Of a stretch of 35,744 bases of DNA, positions 1 through 8,308 are shown piece after piece (position 1 is the stretch's first letter; each line of letters opens with the position of its first letter). This DNA comes from Acidobacteriota bacterium (GTDB taxonomy: Bacteria; Acidobacteriota; UBA4820; DSQY01). Below the pieces are notes generated by a model. The model was not told the DNA's origin, searched no databases, and saw only the letters and a list, made by a program, of their open reading frames with translations. The translations under genes and the position numbers were made by a program. The stretch covers positions 1 to 35,744 of the forward strand of contig JBFMHB010000033.1 of assembly GCA_040752915.1 (NCBI GenBank), written 5' to 3'.

Positions 1-35
1 TGATCTACATCGCGGGGGCGGTGGAACACCACTGA
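1..35 (+). CDS. atpB: ATP synthase F0 subunit a, C-terminal end (partial)
   Basis: Only the last ten codons are in the window. Read from base 3 they give IYIAGAVEHH and a TGA stop at 33-35. A hydrophobic tail with a YIxGA motif and a charged or His end is typical of the last helix of F0 subunit a, the stator channel protein that works against the c-ring. The call rests mainly on position: the gene ends 30 nt before atpE on the same strand, the usual atpB-atpE order. The rest of the gene lies outside the window. Confidence 0.7.
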   Translation, partial: IYIAGAVEHH

Positions 36-65
36 GGGAAGCTCGGTAGCGAAAGGAGGAAGTCC

Positions 66-383
66 GTGAGGAAAAAGGCACTGACGATTCTGGTGGGAGC
101 TCTGCTCCTGATGTTGGCGGCACCGGCCTTCGCCGAAGAGGGAGCCGCCGCGGCCGCCGGTATGGGCAAGGACACCCTGGGCGTTCTGGCCGCCGGCTTC
201 TCCATGGCCTTCGCCTCCGCCATCTGCGGCCTCGCGCAGGGCAAGGCGATCTCCGCGGCCTGCGAGGGTTCGGCCCGGAACCCCGGTATGGCCGACAAGC
301 TGCAGATCATGATGATCATCGGTCTGGCCTTCATCGAGTCCCTGGCCCTCTACACGATGGTGATCATCTTCGTGAAGATGTGA
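66..383 (+). CDS. atpE: ATP synthase F0 subunit c
   Basis: This is the rotor-ring proteolipid of the F1F0-ATP synthase in the inner membrane. The 105-aa product starts at GTG, 4 nt after an AAAGGAGGA ribosome-binding site at 53-61. Residues 1-23 look like a cleavable signal peptide ending AFA, as in other long c subunits. Two membrane helices follow, joined by the polar loop ARNPG (70-74). The ion-binding Glu91 lies in FIESLALY. Gln58 on helix 1 sits exactly 33 residues before Glu91, and Ser92 and Tyr96 follow. This Gln/Glu-Ser/Tyr set matches the Na+ ligands of the Ilyobacter c-ring, except that its Thr is Leu93 here (see findings). A perfect terminator hairpin follows at once, so the F1 genes are not co-transcribed downstream. 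Confidence 0.95.
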   Translation: MRKKALTILVGALLLMLAAPAFAEEGAAAAAGMGKDTLGVLAAGFSMAFASAICGLAQGKAISAACEGSARNPGMADKLQIMMIIGLAFIESLALYTMVIIFVKM

Positions 384-392
384 CGAACCACC

Positions 393-420
393 GGGGAGTC
401 CCGCCCGTGCGGGACTCCCC
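393..420 (+). terminator. Rho-independent terminator after atpE
   Basis: A perfect 12-bp stem (393-404 with 409-420, GGGGAGTCCCGC arm) closes a CCGT loop and is followed by a pyrimidine-rich TCGTCTCTCTT. It begins 10 nt after the atpE stop, so it should end the atpBE transcript. It also argues against starting aroB upstream of it at 380. Confidence 0.8.
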
Positions 421-433
421 TCGTCTCTCTTCA

Positions 434-1531
434 GTGCGCGCGACTCGTCCCGCCCCTGTCCCCCTTTCCCTCCATCCGGTGCTTGTGTGCCCCTTCCTCG
501 AGGACGCGGAGTCCTTCCTCCGCGAGGCCGTGGGGAATAGGCGCCCCGTCTTGTGCACCGAAACGCGCCTCCTGCCTGTCCTGAACCGCGCCATCACCGG
601 CCTGGAACGGATGTTTCCCGGCCTCGCGCGGGTGTGCATCCGAGGGGGGGAGCGGAACAAGACGCGCCGCCAGAAGGAACGGCTGGAGGACGCCCTCTTC
701 GCGGAGGGGCTCGACCGACAGGGGGTCGTCCTCGCCCTGGGCGGCGGAGTCGTGATGGACCTGGTTGGATTCGCCGCGGGCACCTTCATGCGCGGCGTGC
801 CGTTCATCAACCTCCCCACCACCCTCCTCGGGATGGTGGACGCCTCCGTGGGCGGCAAGGTGGCTGTCAATACCCCGGCCGGCAAGAACCTGGTGGGCCT
901 GTTCCACCCGCCCGCGGCCGTCTGCGCGGTCCTGTCCACCTTGTCCACCCTTCCCATGGCGGAGATCCGTTCCGGACTCGTGGAGTGCCTCAAGCACGGC
1001 CTCATCGCCGACGAGGACCACTTCGAAGCCGCCGGGTCCGCCCAGCCCGGCCGCATGGCCCGGGACCCAAGCGCCTTCTCGGGGTTCGTGGAGCGCTCCA
1101 TCCGAATCAAAGGGGCCGTGGTCGACCGGGACCCGGAGGAACGCACCGGGGAACGGAACCTGCTGAACGCCGGCCACACGGTAGGGCATGCCCTGGAACG
1201 CCTGTCCGGCTATCGCCTGCGCCACGGCGACGCGGTGGCCGCCGGCCTCTGTTGGGAGGCGGCGCTGTCCGTCGCGCAAGGGTACGCCGCGCCTCCGCTC
1301 CTGGTCCGCGTCCAGGCCGCCGTGCGACGGCTCGGCCTGGACCCCATGCGGGACGAGTGGCCGGATCGGGACATCCTGGAAGCGGCCCGGTCCGACAAGA
1401 AGAACGCCGCGTCCCAGGTGCGGTATATTCCTCTCGGGGACGTGGGCCGTCCGGCGCTGCCTTCTCCCTACCTGGCCGCCATCGGTCCAGGTGACCTGCG
1501 GAAAGCCCGCGCCCTTCTCGGGAGGAGATGA
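434..1531 (+). CDS. aroB: 3-dehydroquinate synthase
   Basis: Converts DAHP to 3-dehydroquinate, the second step of the shikimate pathway, in the cytoplasm with NAD+ and a divalent metal. The nucleotide-binding signature GGGVVMDLVGFAAG is present with Met where Gly is usual, followed by GVPFINLPTTLLGMVDASVGGKVAVN. Metal ligands appear in SGLVECLKHG (Glu), NAGHTVGHALE (His) and RHGDAVAAGL (His). The frame is open from GTG 380, but that start would put the terminator hairpin inside the gene. GTG 434 gives 365 aa, close to the usual length of about 360; GTG 479 (350 aa) is the alternative. Neither has a clear ribosome-binding site. The stop lies 1 nt before the next start. Confidence 0.9.
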   Translation: MRATRPAPVPLSLHPVLVCPFLEDAESFLREAVGNRRPVLCTETRLLPVLNRAITGLERMFPGLARVCIRGGERNKTRRQKERLEDALFAEGLDRQGVVLALGGGVVMDLVGFAAGTFMRGVPFINLPTTLLGMVDASVGGKVAVNTPAGKNLVGLFHPPAAVCAVLSTLSTLPMAEIRSGLVECLKHGLIADEDHFEAAGSAQPGRMARDPSAFSGFVERSIRIKGAVVDRDPEERTGERNLLNAGHTVGHALERLSGYRLRHGDAVAAGLCWEAALSVAQGYAAPPLLVRVQAAVRRLGLDPMRDEWPDRDILEAARSDKKNAASQVRYIPLGDVGRPALPSPYLAAIGPGDLRKARALLGRR

Positions 1532-1532
1532 G

Positions 1533-2255
1533 GTGGACATCCTGTACGGCATCCACCCCGTCGCCGAATGCCTCAAGGCGGCACGGCGGCCGGTCCGGAA
1601 ACTCTGGGTCACCAGTGCGGACCGCCTGTGGGAATTGGCCCGGGCGGCGGGGGCCGAACCGTCCGTGAAGCCCTTCTTCGTGAACCGGGAGGCCTGCGAC
1701 CGGCTCTGCGGGTCCCCGAACCACCAGGGCGTGGCCGCCGAGGTGGGCGATTTCCCGTACGCGGACTGGAGGGACCTCCTGGAGCCGTCGGAGAACGCGC
1801 TGGTGGCCGCCCTGGACAACCTGACGGACCCCCAGAACGTGGGGGCCATCCTGCGAAGCGCCCTCTGCGCCGGAGCCACCGGCGTCACCCTCCGGAGCCA
1901 CCACGCGGCGAGGATCACTCCCGCCGTGGCGAAGGCTTCGGCGGGCGCCTGCGAGCACCTCCGGGTGGCCCTGGTCTCCAATCAAAGCCTGTTTCTGCGG
2001 GCCGCGGGTCAGGCGGGGATGGTCCGCATCGGCCTGGACGCATCGGGGGCCTCCTTGTGGACCGCGTCCGTCCCGTGGGAGTCCGGTGCGGTGATCGTGG
2101 TGGGCGCGGAGGGGCGTGGGCTGTCCAGGCTGGTGGGCGAACTCTGCGACTTGAAACTCAAGATCCCCATGGCCGGGGAGTTTGACTCCCTCAACGCTTC
2201 GGTGGCCGCCTCCCTGGCCCTCTTCGAAGCGGCCAGGAAAAGGGCCTCGCGATGA
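1533..2255 (+). CDS. rlmB: SpoU/TrmH-family RNA 2'-O-methyltransferase (RlmB-like)
   Basis: A 240-aa SPOUT methyltransferase that uses SAM to methylate a ribose 2'-OH, probably in 23S rRNA. The GTG start follows GGAGGAG at 1521-1527, which lies in the end of aroB. The N-terminal part (YGIHPVAECLKA, then HQGVAAEV) matches the substrate-binding domain of RlmB-type enzymes. The three catalytic motifs are LDNLTDPQNVGAILRSA, VGAEGRGL and IPMAGEFDSLNASVAASLALFE, which form the C-terminal trefoil knot. An open frame extends further upstream, but it is only the shadow of aroB. The exact target (Gm2251 or another site) cannot be told from sequence alone. Confidence 0.88.
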   Translation: MDILYGIHPVAECLKAARRPVRKLWVTSADRLWELARAAGAEPSVKPFFVNREACDRLCGSPNHQGVAAEVGDFPYADWRDLLEPSENALVAALDNLTDPQNVGAILRSALCAGATGVTLRSHHAARITPAVAKASAGACEHLRVALVSNQSLFLRAAGQAGMVRIGLDASGASLWTASVPWESGAVIVVGAEGRGLSRLVGELCDLKLKIPMAGEFDSLNASVAASLALFEAARKRASR

Positions 2256-2310
2256 AGGCCGCCTTGCCGACCGGGAGGCCCGTCGAGCCTCTCTTTCCCG
2301 AGGAGTCCCG

Positions 2311-4125
2311 ATGACCGGACACGACAAGATCGCGGTGGTGGATTTCGGCGGGCAGTACGCGCACCTCATCGCCACCAAGGTCCGCCGCCTGAAGGTCCTC
2401 GCCGAAATCCTCCAGCCCGAGGATCCCGCCGAGCGGTTCGCCGCCTACAAGGGCATCATCCTCTCGGGCAGTCCGGCCCTCTCTTCCCACGACGAGGACA
2501 GCGCCTACGACAAGGCCATCTACGACCTGCCCATTCCGATCCTGGGATTCTGCTTCGGCCACCAGGAGATCGCCAAACGGTACGGGGGCCAGGTGGAGCA
2601 CGCCCAGCGGGAATATGGCCCCGCCATCCTGCGAATCCTTGGAACAAGCCCCATCTTCGAGGGGCTCGGGGAGGAAGAAACCGTCTGGATGAGCCACGGG
2701 GACACGGTGACGGTCCTTCCGCCCGGGTTCCGGGAAATCGGGGCCTCCATCGTCCCCGGAGGAGACCCGCACCCGAACGCGGCCATCGCTAACGACGGAC
2801 TGAAACGGTACGGTTTTCAGTTCCACCCCGAAGTGGACGACACCGTCCACGGCGAGGCGATGATCGCGAACTTCGTCCTCAAAATCTGCGGCTGCCGCCC
2901 GGACTGGACCGTCCAGCGCGTGGAGGAGGAGGTCTTGGAGGAGATCCGGCGCCAGGCGGGCGACCGCCCCGTTTTCCTCCTCGCCAGCGGGGGAGTGGAT
3001 TCCACGGTGTGCGCCGTCCTGCTCGGCACGGCCCTGGGGCCCGAGAAGGTCCACCTCCTCCACGTGGACAACGGCCTCATGCGGAAGGGGGAATGCGACG
3101 CCGTCCTGGCCGAATTCCGCCGCCGGGGCTGGGAGGCCAATCTCCACTTCGCGGACGCTTCGGCCCGGTTTCTGGAGGCGCTGAAGGGGGTCGTGGCCCC
3201 CGAGGCGAAGCGCCGGATCATCGGGGACACCTTTTTGGAGGTTTTCGAGGACGAGGCCGCGCGTCTGGACCTGGGGGGCTGCCTCCTGGCCCAGGGGACC
3301 ATCTACCCGGACACCATCGAGACGGGCGGCACCCGGCGAGCCGACGTCATCAAGACCCACCACAACCGCGTGCCCGCCGTGGAGGCCATGATCGCCGAAG
3401 GGCGGGTCATCGAGCCCCTGAAGGACCTGTACAAGGTGGAAGTTCGGGAGCTGGGTGAAGCGCTTGGGCTTCCCGACTTCCTCGTCTGGCGCCACCCCTT
3501 CCCGGGCCCCGGATTGGGCATCCGGCTCTTGTGCTCGGACGGGGAGCCCGTGATGCCGGAGCCCGGAGCGGCCGAGGCCCTGGGCCGCCTGGCGCGGGGC
3601 GCGGGGATCGGCGCGGGTCTCCTCCCCATTCGGTCCGTGGGCGTGAAGGCCGACCTCCGCTCCTACGAGCATCCGGTCCTGATCTGGAAGGCCCGCCCCG
3701 CCGATGCCGAAACCCTTGCCGCCCGGATTTTTCAAGAGGTGCCGGGCGTGAACCGCTGCGTCCTCGATCTGTCAGGAAAGGGTTTTTCCCGGATCCGCCC
3801 CCTGCCCGCGACGGTCACCCGCGAGCGCCTGGACCTTCTGCGCGAGGCGGACGCGCTCGTGATGGAGGGGCTGAGGCGCCACGGCCTGTACCGGGAGGTG
3901 TGGCAATGCCCCACGGTCCTGGTTCCGCTCGAGGTGGACGGGGCGGGCCGGGAGTTTATCGTGGTCCGCCCGGTCTTGTCGGAGCGCGCCATGACGGCTC
4001 GACCCGCGGTGCTCCCTCAAAGCCTCCTGAGGGAGCTTGCCGAGTCCCTTTCCGTGCTGCCGGGGATCTCGGGCGTGGGTCTGGATGTGACGACCAAGCC
4101 GCCGGGCACGATCGAGTGGGAATGA
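2311..4125 (+). CDS. guaA: GMP synthase (glutamine-hydrolysing), long human-type form
   Basis: Converts XMP to GMP with ATP and glutamine, the last step of GMP synthesis. The ATG follows GAGGAG at 2300-2305. The N-terminal class I glutaminase domain has the nucleophile Cys in GFCFGHQ and the His-Glu pair in FQFHPEV. The ATP-pyrophosphatase domain has the P-loop ASGGVDST, GTIYPDTIETGG and RHPFPGPGLGIRLL. At 604 aa it is about 80 residues longer than the E. coli enzyme (525 aa). The extra block lies after GLGIRLLC and contains LLPIRSVGVKADLRSY and a VNRCVLDLSG segment. These resemble the D1 insertion of animal GMP synthetase, where LLPIKTVGVQGDCRSY occurs. The C-terminus TTKPPGTIEWE is canonical. 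Confidence 0.95.
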   Translation: MTGHDKIAVVDFGGQYAHLIATKVRRLKVLAEILQPEDPAERFAAYKGIILSGSPALSSHDEDSAYDKAIYDLPIPILGFCFGHQEIAKRYGGQVEHAQREYGPAILRILGTSPIFEGLGEEETVWMSHGDTVTVLPPGFREIGASIVPGGDPHPNAAIANDGLKRYGFQFHPEVDDTVHGEAMIANFVLKICGCRPDWTVQRVEEEVLEEIRRQAGDRPVFLLASGGVDSTVCAVLLGTALGPEKVHLLHVDNGLMRKGECDAVLAEFRRRGWEANLHFADASARFLEALKGVVAPEAKRRIIGDTFLEVFEDEAARLDLGGCLLAQGTIYPDTIETGGTRRADVIKTHHNRVPAVEAMIAEGRVIEPLKDLYKVEVRELGEALGLPDFLVWRHPFPGPGLGIRLLCSDGEPVMPEPGAAEALGRLARGAGIGAGLLPIRSVGVKADLRSYEHPVLIWKARPADAETLAARIFQEVPGVNRCVLDLSGKGFSRIRPLPATVTRERLDLLREADALVMEGLRRHGLYREVWQCPTVLVPLEVDGAGREFIVVRPVLSERAMTARPAVLPQSLLRELAESLSVLPGISGVGLDVTTKPPGTIEWE

Positions 4126-4237
4126 GGGCGAAGCCGGGCGCCCGCGCCTTCCGCTCCGAAAGGGCGCGGCGGGCGCGAGGCGCGAACCGGGCTCCCGTCT
4201 GGATGGCGGACCCCATAGGGTCCTCGAAGGAGACGCG

Positions 4238-4846
4238 GTGATTCGGGACCTTTCCAGGCCCTACCAGGCCCGTCAGGGGGCGCCCCGGATCCGGGCGGTC
4301 CACGAGGCCATCTTCCGGCGGACCTACTTCGCGGACTGCCGAGCCTGCTCGTTCTGCAAGGACCAATGTTGCTCCTGGGGAGTGGACGTGGACACGTCGA
4401 ACATGGCGCGGCTGTTCGCCCACGCCGGGCCCCTCGAAGTTCGGATGGGCAAGTCGAGGGAGCGGTGGTTCGAGACCGAAATCCGGGCGGATCTGGAGTT
4501 CCCCGGCGGCCGGGTGGGCCGGACCCGGGCGGAGGAAGGCGCGTGCGTCTTCTTGGACCGGGACGGCCGGGGCTGCCACATTCACGCCTACTGTCTCGAA
4601 TCGGGCCTGGAAGTGTACGGGCTCAAACCCCTCGTGAGCGCCCTCTTTCCCTTGACCTTCGCGGAGGGAACCCTGGTTCCCGCCCTGGAAGTGGAGGACG
4701 GGTCCCTCGCCTGCCTGGGATCCGGCAAGAGCCTGTACCGGGGATCGCGCGACGCGCTGGCGTACCACTTCGGGGACGAATTCGTCCTGGAACTGGACGG
4801 GCTCGAACGTCTCCTCCCGGGAACGGGGGGGGTGGGCATCCGGTGA
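4238..4846 (+). CDS. YkgJ-like Cys-cluster (metal-binding) protein
   Basis: A 202-aa soluble protein of unknown function. GTG start 5 nt after GAAGGAG at 4226-4232. The N-terminal cluster Cys34, Cys37, Cys40, Cys44-Cys45 (CxxCxxCxxxCC) and later cysteines in EGACVFLDRDGRGCHIHAYC match the zinc/iron-chelating family PF03692 (YkgJ-like). The family probably coordinates a metal or Fe-S centre, but no reaction is established for it. Its stop overlaps the start of the DUF5916 gene (GTGA), so the two are probably translated together. The 112-nt gap to guaA contains inverted repeats, for example around 4209-4224, but no T-tract terminator. Confidence 0.7.
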   Translation: MIRDLSRPYQARQGAPRIRAVHEAIFRRTYFADCRACSFCKDQCCSWGVDVDTSNMARLFAHAGPLEVRMGKSRERWFETEIRADLEFPGGRVGRTRAEEGACVFLDRDGRGCHIHAYCLESGLEVYGLKPLVSALFPLTFAEGTLVPALEVEDGSLACLGSGKSLYRGSRDALAYHFGDEFVLELDGLERLLPGTGGVGIR

Positions 4847-7071
4847 AGACGCTCCCGCTCGTCGGGCTCATGGCGGGTCTTTCTTGGCGGGCGGCCGCCG
4901 CCCCCGCGCCCGCCTCCCCTCCGGAACCGCTCCGAGTGCCCCGAATCGAGAGCCCCGTGAAGGTGGACGGGCTCCTCGATGAGCCAGCCTGGAGGCAAGC
5001 CCTCTCCATCCCCGTGAACACGGAGGTCCGTCCCGGGGAGAACATCGCCGCCCCCGTTGAGACTACGGTCTATCTGGCCTTCGGCCCCCGCCATCTGTAC
5101 GCGGCCTTTCTGGCCAAGGACCCGGATCCATCTCAGATCCTGGCCCGGTTCTCGGATCGGGACGACATCTACGACGACGACTGGGTGGCCCTGGTTCTGG
5201 ATACGTTCAACGATGCCCGAAGGGCCTACGATTTCGTCTGCAATCCCCTCGGAATTCAAGGGGACTCCATTGAGGTCACGGGAGGAGGGGAGAGCGGCGC
5301 CTGGGACGCCATCTGGGATTCGGCGGGCCGGATCACCCCCGAAGGGTACGTGGTGGAGATGTCCATACCGTTCAGCTCCCTGCGGTTTCAGCCGAGCCGG
5401 GAGGACCAGGTCTGGCGCTTTGACGCCGTGCGCAGTTACCCAAGGGGCGTGCGGCATCACATCGGCGCCTTCCCGAGAGATCGCGGAAACAACTGCTACC
5501 TGTGCCAAGCGATACTCATCCAAGGGTTCGCGGGGGCCGATCCGGGCCGCAACATGGAACTGGACCCGACCCTGACGGGGACTGTGTCGGAACGCAGGCA
5601 GGGCTTTCCGGACGGGCCCTTCGAGCGAACGGAGTCCAAGCTGGACCCGGGGATCACGGCGAGGTGGAGCCTCACCCCCAACGTAACCCTCAACGGGACG
5701 GTCAACCCGGACTTCTCCCAGGTGGAAGCGGACGCCGCCCAGCTCGACGTGAACACCCGATTCGCCCTCTACTACCCTGAGAAGAGGCCCTTTTTCCTGG
5801 AGGGAATGGACTACTTCCAACTGCCGATGGACGTGGTGTACACCCGGACCCTGGCCGATCCCGCGTGGGGGGCCAAGGTCTCCGGGAAGGTGGGCAAGGG
5901 GGTGCTGGGCGCCTTCTTCGTGCAGGATGAGACCACCAATCTTCTTCTTCCCTCGAGCCAGTTCTCCCGGGAAACCACCTTGGATGGGCCGAGCCAGGCG
6001 GGCGCGCTCCGGTACCGATACGACCTCGGAAGGTCTTCCACGGTGGGCCTCATCGCGACGGACCGGGCTGGGGAGGGGGGCTATTTCAACCGGATCCTCG
6101 GAGCCGACGCGGCGCTCCGGTTCACGCCCGAGCACACGCTGCGGGTCACGGCCGTAGGGTCCAAGACCCGATACCCGGAGAGGGTTGCGGAATCCCTCGG
6201 GGAGCCGTCGGGCGCCTTCCGGGGGGCGGCCTTCGACCTCATGTACATGCACGAGACCAGGGACTGGGAGCAGTACGTTCACGTCCAGCGGTTCTCGGAC
6301 GAGTTCCGATCCGACCTGGGCTTTGTACCCCAGGTCGGCTTCACCTTCCTGGATACGGGGATCCTCCGGAACTGGTACAGCGACGACCCCCGCCACTGGT
6401 TCAACGAGGCCCAGATGTGGGTGGGCTACGAACTCACTCGAGATTCGTCGGGCCGTCGTCTGCGGGAGGTGTACGGGGCATTCGTCGAGCACCACGGTCC
6501 TCGCCAGTCCAGGGTCTATGGACTTGTGTACTCGGGCCGCCAGTCTTACCGGGGCAAGGAATTTGGCCACGACAACCTGCGCCTGAGCGCGGGTTTCCAG
6601 CCGGCCGGGAACCTGATTCTGGAATGGAACTCCTTTTTCGGCGACGACGTGGATTACTCGGACGCGCGCCGGGCCAGGCGACTTCGGCTCAACCCCGAGG
6701 TCCGCATGACGTCGGGCAGGCGCTTCCGGCTGGCCCTCGGTCACGTCTACGAGCGGCTGTGGGTCCCCCAAGGCCTTCTCTATCGGGCCCACCTGACGGA
6801 ACTTCGCGCGGTCTACCAGATCGACGCCCGGGCCTTCCTGCGGGTCATCCTTCAGCGGGCGGACTATGCCTTTCGCGAGTCTCTCTACGCCGACCCGCCC
6901 GCTCCGCGCCACCGCGAACTCTTGAGCCAGATCTTGTTCAGCTACCGGGTCAACCCTCAAACGGGCCTGTACCTGGGTTATTCGGACCGGTATCTCGGGA
7001 CCGCCCAGGTCGGCCTGACCCAGACCGATCGGACGGTCTTCTTCAAAGTCGGCTACGCCTGGGTCATGTGA
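4843..7071 (+). CDS. DUF5916 outer-membrane protein with CBM9-like domain
   Basis: A 742-aa exported protein. GTG start overlaps the upstream stop by 3 nt; the signal peptide is short (hydrophobic LVGLMAGLSW, then an Ala/Pro-rich segment). Residues about 25-230 form a carbohydrate-binding-family-9-like beta domain: VDGLLDEPAW, then a DDIYDDDWVALVLDTF segment. The DUF5916 hallmark follows: VNPDFSQVEADAAQLDV and YYPEKRPFFLEGMDYF. The C-terminal half is rich in alternating aromatic strands and ends in FFKVGYAWVM, consistent with an outer-membrane beta-barrel. The family is common in Acidobacteriota and Bacteroidota, and its substrate is unknown. Transport or sensing of an oligosaccharide or peptide is only inference. 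Confidence 0.85.
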   Translation: MKTLPLVGLMAGLSWRAAAAPAPASPPEPLRVPRIESPVKVDGLLDEPAWRQALSIPVNTEVRPGENIAAPVETTVYLAFGPRHLYAAFLAKDPDPSQILARFSDRDDIYDDDWVALVLDTFNDARRAYDFVCNPLGIQGDSIEVTGGGESGAWDAIWDSAGRITPEGYVVEMSIPFSSLRFQPSREDQVWRFDAVRSYPRGVRHHIGAFPRDRGNNCYLCQAILIQGFAGADPGRNMELDPTLTGTVSERRQGFPDGPFERTESKLDPGITARWSLTPNVTLNGTVNPDFSQVEADAAQLDVNTRFALYYPEKRPFFLEGMDYFQLPMDVVYTRTLADPAWGAKVSGKVGKGVLGAFFVQDETTNLLLPSSQFSRETTLDGPSQAGALRYRYDLGRSSTVGLIATDRAGEGGYFNRILGADAALRFTPEHTLRVTAVGSKTRYPERVAESLGEPSGAFRGAAFDLMYMHETRDWEQYVHVQRFSDEFRSDLGFVPQVGFTFLDTGILRNWYSDDPRHWFNEAQMWVGYELTRDSSGRRLREVYGAFVEHHGPRQSRVYGLVYSGRQSYRGKEFGHDNLRLSAGFQPAGNLILEWNSFFGDDVDYSDARRARRLRLNPEVRMTSGRRFRLALGHVYERLWVPQGLLYRAHLTELRAVYQIDARAFLRVILQRADYAFRESLYADPPAPRHRELLSQILFSYRVNPQTGLYLGYSDRYLGTAQVGLTQTDRTVFFKVGYAWVM

Positions 7072-7100
7072 GGGGTGGGAACGGGGCCAGGAAAAGAGGA

Positions 7101-7122
7101 GGGCCGGGGAACGCCCCGGCCC
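7101..7122. terminator. Bidirectional terminator between convergent genes
   Basis: A perfect 9-bp stem (GGGCCGGGG at 7101-7109 with CCCCGGCCC at 7114-7122) and a 4-nt AACG loop, flanked by AGAGGA and TTCCGC, which extend the pairing slightly. It lies between the stops of the DUF5916 gene (plus) and pstS (minus), so it can serve both. Confidence 0.7.
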
Positions 7123-7153
7123 TTCCGCATCATTGACGCGGGGTCAACGGACG

Positions 7154-8206
7154 TCACTTCGTTTGCATGGAGGCGTTCCAGACGGGCTTGCCCTTGCACT
7201 TGACCTGGGTCGCCCAGGTCTGCGAGATCTGATCGACGACCGGAGCGGGGAGAGGGCCGTAGTCCATTTCCTCCGCCAGCTTCCCTCCCTTGCGGAGGGA
7301 CCAGTCGAAGAACTTCAGCAGGGTCTGGGCGCGGTCCATGTCCGGCTGATCCTTGTAAATGAGGATCCAGGTGGCGCCGACGATGGGCCATGTGTCCTTC
7401 CCGGGCTGGTCCGTAAGGATCACCGCGTAGTTCGGCGTGTTCTTCCAATCGGCGCTGGCGGCGGCCGCCTGGAAGGAGGCCAGATTGGGAGCCACGAACT
7501 GTCCGTCCCGGTTCTTCAGAAGGACGGTGGTCAGGTTGTTCTGCTTGGCGTAGGCGTATTCCACGTACCCGATTCCGCCGTTCACCTGCTTGACGTAGGC
7601 CGCCACGCCCTCGTTGCCCTTGCCGCCGAGGCCCACGGGCCAGCTCACCGACTTGTCGTTGCCCACCTTGTCCTTCCATTCCTTGGAGACCTTGGACAGG
7701 TAGTTGGTGAAAATCCAGGTGGTGCCCGAACCGTCGGCGCGATGGACGACGACGATGTCCTTGGAGGGGAGCTTGACTCCCGGGTTCAGGCCGGCCAGAC
7801 GAGGATCGTTCCACTTGGTGATCTTCCCCAGGAAGATGTCGGCGAGCGCATCCGGCGTCAGACGGATCTGGTTGGAGGCGATCCCGTCCAGATTGACGAT
7901 GGCCACGACCCCGCCCATCACCGTGGGGAACTGGACCTGCCCCCGCTGGGCGAGATCCTCATCCTTCACCGGGGCGTCGCTGGCCCCGAAGTCCACCGTG
8001 CGGTTGTTGATTTGCTGGATGCCGCCCCCGGAACCGATGGACTGGTAATTCAGGCCCACGCCCGATGCCTTCTTGTACTCGTAGGACCACTTGGCGTAGA
8101 TGGGGTAGGGGAAGGTCGCACCGGCCCCGTTCAGGGTCCGGACGTCCTGGGCGAGAGCCCCCATGGCCAGGGCCGCCAGGGTTCCTGAGATCAGCCACTT
8201 TTTCAT
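7154..8206 (-). CDS. pstS: Periplasmic phosphate-binding protein PstS
   Basis: The substrate-binding protein of the high-affinity phosphate ABC transporter. The signal peptide MKKWLISGTLAALAMGALAQ is followed by the mature start DVRTLNGAGATFPYPIYAKW. The phosphate-binding motifs are visible: GAGATFP, SIGSGGGIQQI, DFGASDAPV and HRADGSGTTWIFTNYLS. The length (350 aa) is normal. ATG with a GAGGAGGAG ribosome-binding site just upstream on the minus strand. No pstC, pstA, pstB or phoU lies next to it: downstream is the convergent DUF5916 gene and upstream, 102 nt away, is carD. It is therefore an orphan copy whose permease must be elsewhere. No convincing Pho box was seen. Confidence 0.95.
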   Translation of the reverse strand: MKKWLISGTLAALAMGALAQDVRTLNGAGATFPYPIYAKWSYEYKKASGVGLNYQSIGSGGGIQQINNRTVDFGASDAPVKDEDLAQRGQVQFPTVMGGVVAIVNLDGIASNQIRLTPDALADIFLGKITKWNDPRLAGLNPGVKLPSKDIVVVHRADGSGTTWIFTNYLSKVSKEWKDKVGNDKSVSWPVGLGGKGNEGVAAYVKQVNGGIGYVEYAYAKQNNLTTVLLKNRDGQFVAPNLASFQAAAASADWKNTPNYAVILTDQPGKDTWPIVGATWILIYKDQPDMDRAQTLLKFFDWSLRKGGKLAEEMDYGPLPAPVVDQISQTWATQVKCKGKPVWNASMQTK

Positions 8207-8308
8207 CGTCTCCTCCTCAATGGACCGCTTTCATGGAAGGCCATTCTCGGGGGAGCGGGTTTCTCCCGCTTGGCGCCCGTCTTACGGATTCGCAGCAATG
8301 AGGGTGGT

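Noticed and set aside
380-433. aroB start at GTG 380, overlapping the atpE stop
   Set aside because: This would place the 12-bp terminator hairpin inside the coding region and give an N-terminus unlike AroB. A start at 434 or 479 fits better.
431-3735. Very long minus-strand open frames opposite aroB, rlmB and guaA
   Set aside because: High G+C content produces long antisense frames. The plus-strand frames carry all the family motifs.
4588-6960. 790-codon minus-strand open frame opposite the DUF5916 gene
   Set aside because: It is an antisense shadow. It has no ribosome-binding site and no recognisable domain, and the plus strand carries the DUF5916 signature.
8207-8308. Pho box or terminator between carD and pstS
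   Set aside because: Only a 6-bp stem (AGCGGG/CCCGCT) without a T-run was found, and no direct repeats of Pho-box type.
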